Source: Cellulophaga sp. 20_2_10 (GTDB taxonomy: Bacteria; Bacteroidota; Bacteroidia; Flavobacteriales; Flavobacteriaceae). Taken from it: a stretch of 64,000 nt of DNA. The position numbers and the translations under genes are program-made. Below are positions 25,139-32,645 of the stretch, in pieces (the first letter of the stretch is position 1; every line of letters starts with the position of its first letter). The notes beneath the pieces are model-generated. The model was not told the origin of the DNA and did no database searches. It worked only from the letters and a program-made list of their open reading frames with translations. The stretch spans positions 499,929 to 563,928 of the forward strand of contig NZ_JAMCOJ010000002.1 in assembly GCF_023476645.1 (NCBI RefSeq), in the 5' to 3' direction.

Positions 25139-26419
25139 TTATTTTTCAGTAGTTGTAAATTCTGGATAAACTTCTATGTCGTGTTCGTGAACATCTAAGC
25201 CATCTACCTCTTCTTCTTTAGTTACTCTTAGTCCTATAGTTTTCTTTAAAACAAAAAGAACAATGAATGATGTAATTCCTGCCCAGAAAATATAAGCTAA
25301 AGAGCCATATGTTTGTACCAATAATAATTTACCGCCACCACCGTGCAGTAATCCGCCTTTTGATGCAAAAACACCAACTAAAACAGTACCAAGAAAACCA
25401 CAAACACCGTGTACAGAAACAGCTCCTACTGGATCATCTATTTTTAATTTTTTATCAATAAACTCTATAGAAAGTACTACTACAATTCCGCATATAAGAC
25501 CAATAGCTAAAGCGCCCCAAGCGTTTACAGCACCACAACCGGCGGTAATACCTACCAAGCCAGCCAAAGCACCGTTAAGTGTCATAGAAATATCTGGTTT
25601 TCCGTATTTTAACCACGTAAAGAAAAGAGCAGATATAGCACCAATTGCTGCTGCTAAGTTGGTGTTTATAATTACACTCCCTGCTGCAATAGTGTCAGAT
25701 CCACCCCAAGCTAATTGAGAACCGCCATTAAAGCCAAACCATCCTAGCCATAGAATTAAAACACCTAGTGCACCAAGTACCATATTATGACCTGGTATAA
25801 CTTTTACCTTTCCGTCTTCGTATTTGCCAATACGTGGGCCAACTAAAATAGCAGCTACTAATGCAGCAGAGCCACCAACGGCGTGTACTACAGAAGATCC
25901 TGCGAAATCTACAAAGCCAGCAACATCTAGCCAAGCATTTTTGTCAAACGTCCAATACCAACTACCAGAGATAGGGTAAATTATTGTGGTTAGTATAGCG
26001 GAGAATATAAGGTAGGTAGAGAATTTAGTACGTCCAGCTATTGCTCCAGATACAATTGTTGCTGCAGTAGCGCAAAATACTGTTTGAAAAAATAAGTTGT
26101 ACCAGTCATCTGCAGAGAAAAAGAAATACCCTTGTTCTGTTGGGCTAGATCTAAAAAGGCCCCCTAAAACAGTATCGCTACCATACATAATTCCGTAACC
26201 TACTGCCCAGAACATTATAGAACCAACACAAAGGTCCATAATGTTTTTCATTATTATATTACCCGAGTTTTTACTACGTGTAAAGCCAACTTCTACCAGT
26301 GTAAAACCTGCCTGCATAAAAAATACTAAAATGGCAGCAATTACTATCCATAAAGCACTTATATCACTAGTGATAGATTCTACGGCTTTGTTTAATGCGT
26401 CTTGTTGTACGTCAGTCAT
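25139..26419 (-). CDS. amtB: Ammonium transporter
   Basis: 426 residues with about eleven membrane segments. Family signatures include the early F-F-M-Q-A-G-F-T-L-V-E-V-G, the D-F-A-G-S-S-V-V-H-A-V-G-G block with the first pore His, and V-H-G-V-C-G-F-L-G with the second. It moves ammonium/ammonia across the inner membrane. The P-II gene lies 30 bases upstream on the same strand, the classic glnK-amtB pairing, in which the P-II T-loop plugs the channel when nitrogen is plentiful. The C-terminal tail is short and acidic. Confidence 0.96.
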   Translation of the reverse strand: MTDVQQDALNKAVESITSDISALWIVIAAILVFFMQAGFTLVEVGFTRSKNSGNIIMKNIMDLCVGSIMFWAVGYGIMYGSDTVLGGLFRSSPTEQGYFFFSADDWYNLFFQTVFCATAATIVSGAIAGRTKFSTYLIFSAILTTIIYPISGSWYWTFDKNAWLDVAGFVDFAGSSVVHAVGGSAALVAAILVGPRIGKYEDGKVKVIPGHNMVLGALGVLILWLGWFGFNGGSQLAWGGSDTIAAGSVIINTNLAAAIGAISALFFTWLKYGKPDISMTLNGALAGLVGITAGCGAVNAWGALAIGLICGIVVVLSIEFIDKKLKIDDPVGAVSVHGVCGFLGTVLVGVFASKGGLLHGGGGKLLLVQTYGSLAYIFWAGITSFIVLFVLKKTIGLRVTKEEEVDGLDVHEHDIEVYPEFTTTEK

Positions 26420-26449
26420 AATCTTAATTTTAAGTATATCTTGGTTTGG

Positions 26450-26788
26450 TTAGTTAATTCCGGCGTTACCGTTTTCTTTAGTTCTAATACGGTATGCGTC
26501 GCTAATTTCAGATACAAATATTTTGCCGTCGCCTACATTGCCTGTGTAAGCTGCATCTAAAATTGTGTTTACAGTTTTTTCTAAAAACTCATCAGAAATA
26601 ACTATAGATAAATACCTTCTTTGTATATCACTTGTGCTATAAGATATGCCTCGGTATACGTGTCCTTGTTTCTCGTTGCCTACTCCAGTTACATCCCAGT
26701 AACTAAAAAAGTTTACTTCAATCTTATGTAACGCTTTCTTAACGTCGTCAAATTGAGATTTTCTAATAATTGCTTCAATTTTTTTCAT
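26450..26788 (-). CDS. glnK: P-II nitrogen regulatory protein
   Basis: 112 residues, standard P-II length. It opens M-K-K-I-E-A-I-I-R, and the T-loop region contains Y-R-G-I-S-Y with Tyr50 at the position uridylylated in enterobacteria. The ATP-binding T-G-x-x-G-D-G-K-I-F-V block and the R-I-R-T-K-E end are present. The stretch after the T-loop (S-T-S-D-I-Q-R-R-Y) differs from textbook GlnK, as in the P-II branch usually linked to amtB in Bacteroidota. It senses ATP/ADP and 2-oxoglutarate and gates AmtB, which is encoded 30 bases downstream. No clear promoter is seen in the 250-base gap upstream. Confidence 0.93.
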   Translation of the reverse strand: MKKIEAIIRKSQFDDVKKALHKIEVNFFSYWDVTGVGNEKQGHVYRGISYSTSDIQRRYLSIVISDEFLEKTVNTILDAAYTGNVGDGKIFVSEISDAYRIRTKENGNAGIN

Positions 26789-26884
26789 ATCGTTTGGTTA
26801 ATTACAGGGTAAATGTATTTTATAATGTATTTACTTCTAAATTTTGAGGGGTATGTTTTTTATTTTTACGATATAAATAAAATA

Positions 26885-26905
26885 ACCCCCATTAAAAATG
26901 GGGGT
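26885..26905 (-). terminator. Hairpin terminator downstream of crcB
   Basis: A perfect 9 bp stem (ACCCCCATT with AATGGGGGT, loop AAA). On the minus strand a T-rich stretch (TTATTTTATTTATA) follows. It lies between crcB and the P-II gene, both on the minus strand, in a 252-base gap in which I see nothing else. Confidence 0.6.
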
Positions 26906-27040
26906 GTATAAATAATAAATTAATATTTTGTTAAATTGATATTATGAAAAAGTATATTTTGAGTAAAAAGGGGTGTTCTAATAGTTTATTTGCAACTATT
27001 AGTTATTTTATGTAGAAATTAAGTGAAATTTTAAGAAGTA

Positions 27041-27412
27041 TTATAAGGATTTAGAAATCCAGAAACCACCTATAACGGCAAATATGCCAAAAGTAATACT
27101 GAGGACAGTATATAATGTAAAGTGTAAAAAGTCTCCGTTCTTTAATAAAGATTGGTTTTCTAATGCAAATGTTGAGAAGGTGGTAAAGCCACCGCAAAAA
27201 CCTGTAGCTAAAAGTAGTGCTTGGTTTTCTGTTAAGTAATTGCCTTTTAAAGTTAGTCCTATAATAAGTCCTATGATTAGGCTTCCTATTATGTTAACTA
27301 AAAAAGTACCTAAGAATAAAGGTTGAAATGAGTTATTAAATGTTTTGCTAACAAGAAAGCGTAATACACTCCCAGCTCCACCACCTAAAAAGACAAGTAA
27401 CATTTGTTTCAT
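27041..27412 (-). CDS. crcB: Fluoride channel protein CrcB/Fluc
   Basis: 123 residues, four hydrophobic segments. Family marks: G-G-G-A-G-S-V-L-R near the N-terminus, the conserved N-I-I-G-S segment in helix 2, and G-F-C-G-G-F-T-T-F-S-T-F with the Phe box and sodium-site residues. The protein works as an antiparallel dimer letting fluoride leave the cell. It is preceded after 17 bases by a small membrane protein gene on the same strand. No fluoride riboswitch is apparent in the leader of that pair. Confidence 0.94.
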   Translation of the reverse strand: MKQMLLVFLGGGAGSVLRFLVSKTFNNSFQPLFLGTFLVNIIGSLIIGLIIGLTLKGNYLTENQALLLATGFCGGFTTFSTFALENQSLLKNGDFLHFTLYTVLSITFGIFAVIGGFWISKSL

Positions 27413-27429
27413 ACCTCAAAGGTAAAAAA

Positions 27430-27597
27430 CTAAATTGCTTTTTTGTACTTCGTAGTAATAATATTAAGTGGGTAAACTTTTGCTGAAGGTTGTTCTATCG
27501 TTTTCTTTGCTTTAGACGTATTACGATTAACGCTAAATACCAGTAGTACAGCGTTTATAATAACTAGAATAAATAATATGTTAAGAAAAATAGTCAT
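27430..27597 (-). CDS. Small single-pass membrane protein
   Basis: 55 residues: one strongly hydrophobic helix (residues 3-22) and a basic tail rich in Lys. A longer frame could begin at 27627, but a promoter (TTG at 27652-27650, 17 bases, TATTTTTG at 27632-27625 on the minus strand) would start transcription near 27618, so the ATG at 27597 is preferred. It precedes crcB by 17 bases and is probably cotranscribed. Function unknown; a proteomic or comparative check is needed to be sure it is real. Confidence 0.6.
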   Translation of the reverse strand: MTIFLNILFILVIINAVLLVFSVNRNTSKAKKTIEQPSAKVYPLNIITTKYKKAI

Positions 27598-27624
27598 TTG
27601 ACAGAGTTTGTTATCAGTACAACG

Positions 27625-27652
27625 CAAAAATACGTGTTTTCTTACACTACAA
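27625..27652 (-). promoter_or_regulatory. Promoter for the small protein-crcB pair
   Basis: Minus-strand TTG (27652-27650), 17-base spacer, TATTTTTG (27632-27625). It decides the start codon of the small gene. Confidence 0.5.
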
Positions 27653-27713
27653 CGAAGAAAGTCTACTTTTTGTTGTGTGTTGCTTGATTTTTGTTGTGAA
27701 TGGTAGTAAAACG

Positions 27714-27902
27714 TTAATTTTTTAAAAAATGTTTAATAAAGAACAACGAAATAATGAAGATTATAAATGTTAATACGATCCATTTAACACCGGTATAGTT
27801 TTTTAAATGTAATTTTTTGTCCTTTTTATATGTAATTACAATAAGTATTGTAAAAGCGATAAAAAAAAGAGCAGCAAATATATATTGTCCGGTGGTAAAC
27901 AT
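27714..27902 (-). CDS. Small two-helix membrane protein
   Basis: 62 residues: T-G-Q-Y-I-F-A-A-L-F-F-I-A-F then a Lys-rich loop (Y-K-K-D-K-K-L-H-L-K-N-Y) and a second membrane segment ending F-F-I-K-H-F-L-K-N. From memory, close relatives are common in Flavobacteriaceae, which supports it as a real gene. The ATG at 27902 is chosen over one at 27941 because a minus-strand -7 box (TAGTTTTG, 27925-27918) would start transcription at about 27911. Function unknown. It is divergent from the MazG-like gene, with overlapping promoters. Confidence 0.75.
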   Translation of the reverse strand: MFTTGQYIFAALFFIAFTILIVITYKKDKKLHLKNYTGVKWIVLTFIIFIISLFFIKHFLKN

Positions 27903-27915
27903 ATTTCTATTTTTG
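27885..27915 (+). promoter_or_regulatory. Promoter of the MazG-like gene
   Basis: TTG at 27885-27887, a 20-base spacer and TATTTTTG at 27908-27915; the predicted start is about 20 bases before the ATG at 27942. It overlaps the start of the divergent small gene. Confidence 0.6.
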
Positions 27916-27941
27916 TGCAAAACTAACGTAAAATTATACAA

Positions 27942-28328
27942 ATGAAAAATAAACTTAAGGCAGTAGAGTTATTTCATAAATCTTTTGGGGCAGGAGTTTC
28001 TCAGGAATTAAAAGCAGATCTAGGCGAGCAAAGAAATTTGTTGCGTTTTAACCTTATGGACGAAGAGAACAAGGAGTATTTAGAGGCAGCCAATAGCAAA
28101 GATATGGTAGAGGTTGCAGATGCCTTAGGTGATATGTTATATATATTGTGTGGTACTATTTTGGAACACGGTATGCAATATAAGATTGAAGAAGTTTTTA
28201 ATGAGATACAGCGTAGTAATATGAGTAAGTTGGGAGCAGATGGTAAACCTGTCTATAGGGAAGATGGTAAAATACTAAAGGGGCCAGGTTATTTTAAACC
28301 TAGTATAGCTAGTATTTTAGAAAAATAA
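27942..28328 (+). CDS. MazG/PRA-PH-like nucleotide pyrophosphohydrolase
   Basis: 128 residues of the all-alpha NTP pyrophosphatase type. The metal-binding acidic pattern is visible: E-E-N-K-E-Y near residue 42 and E-V-A-D-A-L-G-D-M-L-Y near residue 57. The C-terminus D-G-K-P-V-Y-R-E-D-G-K-I-L-K-G-P is shared with a phage/bacterial subgroup annotated as phosphoribosyl-ATP pyrophosphohydrolase-like. It probably hydrolyses a non-canonical nucleoside triphosphate to the monophosphate and pyrophosphate; the substrate is not evident. It stands alone, ending in a strong terminator shared with ilvE. Confidence 0.85.
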   Translation: MKNKLKAVELFHKSFGAGVSQELKADLGEQRNLLRFNLMDEENKEYLEAANSKDMVEVADALGDMLYILCGTILEHGMQYKIEEVFNEIQRSNMSKLGADGKPVYREDGKILKGPGYFKPSIASILEK

Positions 28329-28361
28329 AAAGAGTGCCTTAGTAAGGCACTCTTTTGTTTT
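28327..28361. terminator. Bidirectional terminator between MazG-like gene and ilvE
   Basis: A perfect 10 bp stem (AGAGTGCCTT with AAGGCACTCT, loop AGT), with A-rich left and T-rich right flanks, between convergent genes. Confidence 0.9.
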
Positions 28362-28381
28362 ATATAAGTTAGCGTTACAGC

Positions 28382-29449
28382 TTATTCAACTTTAAAACGC
28401 CATCCAAATTTATCTTCAGATTTGTTGTATTGTATACTAGTAATGTGGTTTTTTAATAACGTTGCGTAACTATCATCTACACTAGGTAGCATATAATCTG
28501 TATCTCTAAATCCAAAACCAGAAATAGGAGAAATTACAGCTGCTGTACCGGCGCCAAACATTTCTTTTAAACTACCATCTTTAGCGGCATCTACTAATTC
28601 TTTTACCTTTATTTTACGAACCTCAGTTTTAATACCTTGGTCTTCTGCAATTTTTAAAATACTCTTACGTGTAATACCATCTAATATACGGTCACTTGTT
28701 GGGCACGTTAATAATGTATCGTTAATACGTACAAAAACGTTCATAGCACCAGCTTCTTCAATATACTCGTGTGTGTTATCGTCTGTCCATATTACTTGTT
28801 GGTACCCTTTGTCTTGTGCTAATTTAGTTGGGTAAAACTGACCAGCGTAGTTACCACCAGCTTTTGCAAAACCAACACCGCCATTTGCAGATCTAGAATA
28901 TTTTTCTTCAATAAGTACTTTTACTTCTCCAGAGAAATAAGATCCAGAAGGAGCACCACAAATAACAAACTTATATTCGTCTGCTGGTGATGCGTGGAAA
29001 CCTAATCCTGTTGCAAAAATAAATGGTCTAATATATAAAGAACTTCCTGCAGATTGTGGAATCCAATCGCTATCAGTTTTTAATAACGCTTTAAGACCTT
29101 CCATAAAATAGTTTTCAGGAATTTCTGGAATAGCCAATCTTTTAGCAGATAAGTTTAAACGTTTGTGATTGTCTAAAGGACGAAACATCCAAATGGTATC
29201 GCTCTCATCCTTGTAAGCTTTCATTCCTTCAAAGATAGATTGCCCATAATGAAAAATCTTAGCAGAAGGATCTAAAGAGATAGGTTGGTAAGGAACAACT
29301 TTAGGTGCCTCCCAAGCGCCATTTTTATAATCGCAGACCAACATATGGTCCATATAAATACTTCCAAACGAAAGATTATCAAAATCAACATCGTTTATTT
29401 TAGTGTTTTTTGTCTTTTCTACACTAATTTGGTTTGTAGTAACATCCAT
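28382..29449 (-). CDS. ilvE: Branched-chain amino acid aminotransferase
   Basis: 355 residues, the longer eukaryote-like BCAT subgroup of fold type IV PLP enzymes. The PLP-linked Lys is K196 in G-F-A-K-A-G-G-N-Y, and the Glu that contacts the pyridine nitrogen lies in Y-I-E-E-A-G-A-M-N. The phosphate-binding segment G-I-T-R-K-S-I and the G-T-A-A-V-I-S-P block follow. It transfers the amino group between Leu/Ile/Val and 2-oxoglutarate, serving both synthesis and breakdown. Branched-chain breakdown yields isobutyryl-CoA, which would connect functionally, though not by operon, with the IcmF mutase at 14183. Confidence 0.95.
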   Translation of the reverse strand: MDVTTNQISVEKTKNTKINDVDFDNLSFGSIYMDHMLVCDYKNGAWEAPKVVPYQPISLDPSAKIFHYGQSIFEGMKAYKDESDTIWMFRPLDNHKRLNLSAKRLAIPEIPENYFMEGLKALLKTDSDWIPQSAGSSLYIRPFIFATGLGFHASPADEYKFVICGAPSGSYFSGEVKVLIEEKYSRSANGGVGFAKAGGNYAGQFYPTKLAQDKGYQQVIWTDDNTHEYIEEAGAMNVFVRINDTLLTCPTSDRILDGITRKSILKIAEDQGIKTEVRKIKVKELVDAAKDGSLKEMFGAGTAAVISPISGFGFRDTDYMLPSVDDSYATLLKNHITSIQYNKSEDKFGWRFKVE

Positions 29450-29556
29450 AGTATTCAGAATTTAAGATCATAAAATTAATCAATTATCAGTACTAGTACT
29501 TCTTTTTTAGATTAAAAATGTTCAAATTTGCATTCTATCACTAAATTTTATCAGAT

Positions 29557-30060
29557 ATGAAAAGTTTTAACATTTTGCTTGTAGTAATTTTATTGTTTAT
29601 GTCTTGCAAAGAGGCTAAAAAAGAAACGGTAACACCAGAAGAAGGCACAAAAACAGAAGAATTAGCATCTTTTGGGGAAAAAATTACTCCAGACAATGCT
29701 AAAGTTACTAAGGAAATAGCCGCTGTGTACCATAATTTGGCTGTAGCAGATACAGTTGCTACAAAATTTACAGGAAAGGTATTAGATGTTTGTCAGTCTA
29801 AAGGATGTTGGATGAAATTAGACTTGGGTGACGGTGAAGAAGCAATGGTAAAGTTTAAAGACTATGGTTTTTTTATGCCTAAAGATATTGCAGGTAAAGA
29901 AGTAGTTGTAAATGGTAAAGCATTTGTAGAGCAAATGTCTGTTGATGAGCAACAACACTATGCAGAAGATGGTGGAGCAACGAAAGAAGAAATAGCACAA
30001 ATTACAGCACCAAAGAAAACGTATAGGTTTGAGGCTGATGGTGTGCTTTTAAAAGAATAG
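29557..30060 (+). CDS. DUF4920 lipoprotein
   Basis: 167 residues. The signal ends F-M-S-C (Cys17) and is followed by a charged linker. The domain shows V-C-Q-S-K-G-C-W-M-K-L and V-K-F-K-D-Y-G-F-F-M-P, the hallmarks of DUF4920, an OB-like family found in Bacteroidota. The paired Cys in V-C-x-x-x-G-C-W may bind metal or form a disulfide. It is followed four bases later by mnmD, suggesting one transcript although the products act in different compartments. Confidence 0.88.
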   Translation: MKSFNILLVVILLFMSCKEAKKETVTPEEGTKTEELASFGEKITPDNAKVTKEIAAVYHNLAVADTVATKFTGKVLDVCQSKGCWMKLDLGDGEEAMVKFKDYGFFMPKDIAGKEVVVNGKAFVEQMSVDEQQHYAEDGGATKEEIAQITAPKKTYRFEADGVLLKE

Positions 30061-30064
30061 TTAT

Positions 30065-30727
30065 TTGAAACGCAAAATAATTACAACTGGTGATGGTTCT
30101 AAAACCATACAGATAGAAGAATGGGACGAGCAGTACCATTCTAAACACGGAGCAATACAAGAAGCGTATCACGTATTTATAAAACACGGCCTGTCTTTGT
30201 TTAAAGATAGTGCCGTTTCTATTTTAGAAATTGGTTTTGGTACAGGGTTAAATGCCTTAATAACCACTCTAGAAGCTTCAAAGAATAATTTAACAATAGC
30301 ATATACAGGTGTAGAAGCCTACCCTGTGGCCTTAGAAGAAGTAGCGCAACTTAATTATGTAGCGCAATTAAATGCTCCAGAATCTAAAGATGTATTTACT
30401 AAAATGCATACATCTGCTTGGGAATTAAAAGAAAATATTCTCCCATATTTTTCCCTTTTAAAAAAGCAACAAGATTTTTTAGATATTAAAGATGAGGCTG
30501 CTTTTGATCTTGTTTATTTTGATGCCTTTGGGGCAAGGGTTCAACCAGAGTTATGGACAGAAACCATTTTTACTATAATGTATAAAGCATTAAAACCTAA
30601 TGGTGTGCTTGTAACATATGCAGCCAAAGGCAGTGTAAGAAGAGCTATGTTGGCAGTAGGTTTTACTGTGGAGCGTTTGCCTGGACCTCCTGGAAAAAGA
30701 GAAATGCTTAGAGCAACTAAGTCATAA
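30065..30727 (+). CDS. mnmD: tRNA 5-methylaminomethyl-2-thiouridine methyltransferase (MnmD, MnmC N-domain type)
   Basis: 220 residues, a stand-alone version of the methyltransferase half of MnmC. The TTG at 30065 is the start, giving M-K-R-K-I-I-T-T-G-D-G-S-K-T. The SAM-binding motif I is I-L-E-I-G-F-G-T-G-L-N-A; later blocks D-A-F-G and R-E-M-L-R are typical. It methylates nm5s2U34 of wobble-position tRNAs to mnm5s2U using SAM. Without a fused oxidase domain it would act on the nm5 product supplied by another route. It lies directly after the DUF4920 gene. Confidence 0.9.
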   Translation: MKRKIITTGDGSKTIQIEEWDEQYHSKHGAIQEAYHVFIKHGLSLFKDSAVSILEIGFGTGLNALITTLEASKNNLTIAYTGVEAYPVALEEVAQLNYVAQLNAPESKDVFTKMHTSAWELKENILPYFSLLKKQQDFLDIKDEAAFDLVYFDAFGARVQPELWTETIFTIMYKALKPNGVLVTYAAKGSVRRAMLAVGFTVERLPGPPGKREMLRATKS

Positions 30728-30757
30728 TAGCATTTAAGTAGAAACTTTAATGACATT

Positions 30758-30792
30758 TTGACAATTTTGAAGAATTGGCAGTACTTTTGCCA
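30758..30792 (+). promoter_or_regulatory. grpE-dnaJ promoter with an overlapping inverted repeat
   Basis: TTG at 30758-30760 (as TTGACA), 21-base spacer, TACTTTTG at 30782-30789. An inverted repeat TGGCA-N7-TGCCA (30776-30792) covers the -7 box, so a repressor bound there would block the polymerase. Confidence 0.65.
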
Positions 30793-30827
30793 TCTTATAA
30801 AATCAAGATTATAAACGTTAGCATATA

Positions 30828-31388
30828 ATGAGTAAAAAAGATAAAGCTGAAGAAGTAGCACCAGACGAAATAGTAAATAACGTTACTGAAGATGTTACGG
30901 AAAATACAGAAGCTCCGGCAGAAGAGGTCGTAGAGTTGTCTGTTGAAGAACAATTACAACAAGATTTAGCAAAAGAAAAAGATAAGTTTTTACGTCTATT
31001 TGCTGAGTTTGAAAACTATAAAAAGAGAACGTCTAAAGAACGTATGGACTTGTTTAAAACTGCAGGCCAGGAAATAATTGTTTCAATGCTTCCTGTTATA
31101 GATGATTTTGACCGCGCTATGAAAGAAATTTCTAAATCTGAGGATAAGGAATTGGTAACAGGTGTAGAGTTAATACAGAATAAATTTACAGGAGCCTTAA
31201 AAACAAAAGGTTTACAAGAAATAGAGGTTTTACAAGGAGATGCATTTAATGCAGATGTACATGAAGCTATTACGCAAATACCAGCTCCAGAAGAGAAGCT
31301 TAAAGGTAAAATTATAGACGTAATAGAGAAAGGATTTACGTTAGGAGATAAAATTATTCGTCACCCTAAAGTAGTTGTTGGGAACTAA
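30828..31388 (+). CDS. grpE: Nucleotide exchange factor GrpE
   Basis: 186 residues. An acidic, disordered N-terminus (~40 residues) is followed by a long coiled coil (E-K-D-K-F-L-R-L-F-A-E-F-E-N-Y-K-K-R) and the C-terminal beta wing with G-D-K-I-I-R-H-P-K-V-V-V. It releases ADP from DnaK. It forms an operon with dnaJ (9-base gap); dnaK is not in the window. The promoter upstream carries an inverted repeat over its -7 box. Confidence 0.96.
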   Translation: MSKKDKAEEVAPDEIVNNVTEDVTENTEAPAEEVVELSVEEQLQQDLAKEKDKFLRLFAEFENYKKRTSKERMDLFKTAGQEIIVSMLPVIDDFDRAMKEISKSEDKELVTGVELIQNKFTGALKTKGLQEIEVLQGDAFNADVHEAITQIPAPEEKLKGKIIDVIEKGFTLGDKIIRHPKVVVGN

Positions 31389-31397
31389 AAACAAGAA

Positions 31398-32525
31398 ATG
31401 AAAGAGGATTTTTACAGCATATTAAGCATTACCAAAAGTGCAACTGCGGCAGAAATAAAAAAAGCATATCGTAAAAAAGCCATAGAGCATCACCCTGATA
31501 AAAACCCAGGAGATCCTAAGGCAGAAGAGCTATTTAAAGCAGCAGCAGAAGCATATGAGGTTTTAAGTGATCCAGATAAAAAAGCAAGATACGATCAATA
31601 CGGTCACGCAGCCTTTGAAGGTGGTGCTGGTGGTAGAGGCGGAGCAGGTGGCTTCGGCGGTATGAACATGGACGATATCTTTAGTCAGTTTGGAGATATT
31701 TTTGGCGGCGGCGGCTTTGGCGGTGGTTTTGGCGGCGGTTTCGGTGGAGGTCAGCGTAGAGTAAAAGGTTCTAATCTTAGAATTAGAGTAAAACTTACGT
31801 TAGACGAAATTGCTAATGGCGTTGAGAAAAAAGTTAAAGTTAAGCGTAAAGTGCAGGCAGAAGGTGTTACATATAATACATGTAGTACGTGTCACGGTTC
31901 TGGACAGGTAACAAAAATCGCAAATACTATTTTAGGAAGAATGCAGACATCTGCAGCCTGTAGTACTTGTGGTGGTAGTGGTCAGATTATAGATAAAAAA
32001 CCAGCGGGTGCAGATGCGCAAGGTTTAATTGCTAAAGAAGAAACAGTAGCTATTAAAATACCAGGTGGTGTAGAAGATGGTATGCAGTTAAAAGTATCTG
32101 GTAAAGGAAACGGAGCTCCGGGTAACGGAGTTAATGGTGACCTTATAGTACTTATAGAGACTGAAGAGCATAGTACGCTTAAGAGAGAAGGTGATAACCT
32201 ACATTACGATTTATATATTAGTCTTTCTGAAGCTGTTTTAGGTACTTCTAAGGAGATTGATGCTGTTGGAGGTAAAGTGCGTATTAAGTTAGAAGAAGGT
32301 ATTCAGTCAGGGAAAATACTACGCTTAAGAGGTAAAGGTATTACTAGCTTAAATGGTTATGGTGCCGGAGATCTTTTGGTGCATGTAAATGTTTGGACTC
32401 CTAAAGAATTAAATAAAGAGCAAAGAGACTTTTTTGAACGTATGAGAGAGAATGAGAATTTTGTTCCTCATCCAGAAAAATCTGACAAATCTTTCTTTGA
32501 AAAGGTAAAAGATATGTTCTCTTAA
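31398..32525 (+). CDS. dnaJ: Chaperone DnaJ
   Basis: 375 residues: J domain with H-P-D at residues 32-34, a Gly/Phe-rich linker, then the zinc region and the C-terminal substrate-binding domains. Only two of the four C-x-x-C-x-G-x-G repeats are present (Cys162/165 and Cys188/191), corresponding to zinc site II; site I, made by repeats 1 and 4, is lost. This arrangement is, as far as I recall, normal in flavobacterial DnaJ. It delivers substrates to DnaK and stimulates its ATPase. The gene is closed by a strong terminator. Confidence 0.96.
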   Translation: MKEDFYSILSITKSATAAEIKKAYRKKAIEHHPDKNPGDPKAEELFKAAAEAYEVLSDPDKKARYDQYGHAAFEGGAGGRGGAGGFGGMNMDDIFSQFGDIFGGGGFGGGFGGGFGGGQRRVKGSNLRIRVKLTLDEIANGVEKKVKVKRKVQAEGVTYNTCSTCHGSGQVTKIANTILGRMQTSAACSTCGGSGQIIDKKPAGADAQGLIAKEETVAIKIPGGVEDGMQLKVSGKGNGAPGNGVNGDLIVLIETEEHSTLKREGDNLHYDLYISLSEAVLGTSKEIDAVGGKVRIKLEEGIQSGKILRLRGKGITSLNGYGAGDLLVHVNVWTPKELNKEQRDFFERMRENENFVPHPEKSDKSFFEKVKDMFS

Positions 32526-32539
32526 AGAATATAATACAT

Positions 32540-32570
32540 TGAGCAGAGTTTATCTCTGCTCATTTTTTTT
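32540..32570 (+). terminator. Terminator of the grpE-dnaJ operon
   Basis: A perfect 9 bp stem (TGAGCAGAG with CTCTGCTCA, loop TTTAT) followed by eight T. Confidence 0.95.
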
Positions 32571-32623
32571 CCCATCCTTGTGCAAATAAGGGTGGGTTTT
32601 ATTTTTATATGGCACCATTTATC

Positions 32624-32631
32624 TATCTTTG
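32624..32631 (+). promoter_or_regulatory. -7 box before the ABC-transporter operon
   Basis: TATCTTTG at 32624-32631 would start transcription near 32638. This rules out an earlier in-frame start at 32580 and supports the ATG at 32646. No TTG is well placed upstream. Confidence 0.5.
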
Positions 32632-32645
32632 AAAAAATTGATAGA

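Noticed and set aside
32580..32645. Longer N-terminus for the ABC ATPase
   Set aside because: A TATCTTTG box at 32624-32631 predicts transcription beginning after this start, and the extra residues do not look like an ATPase N-terminus.
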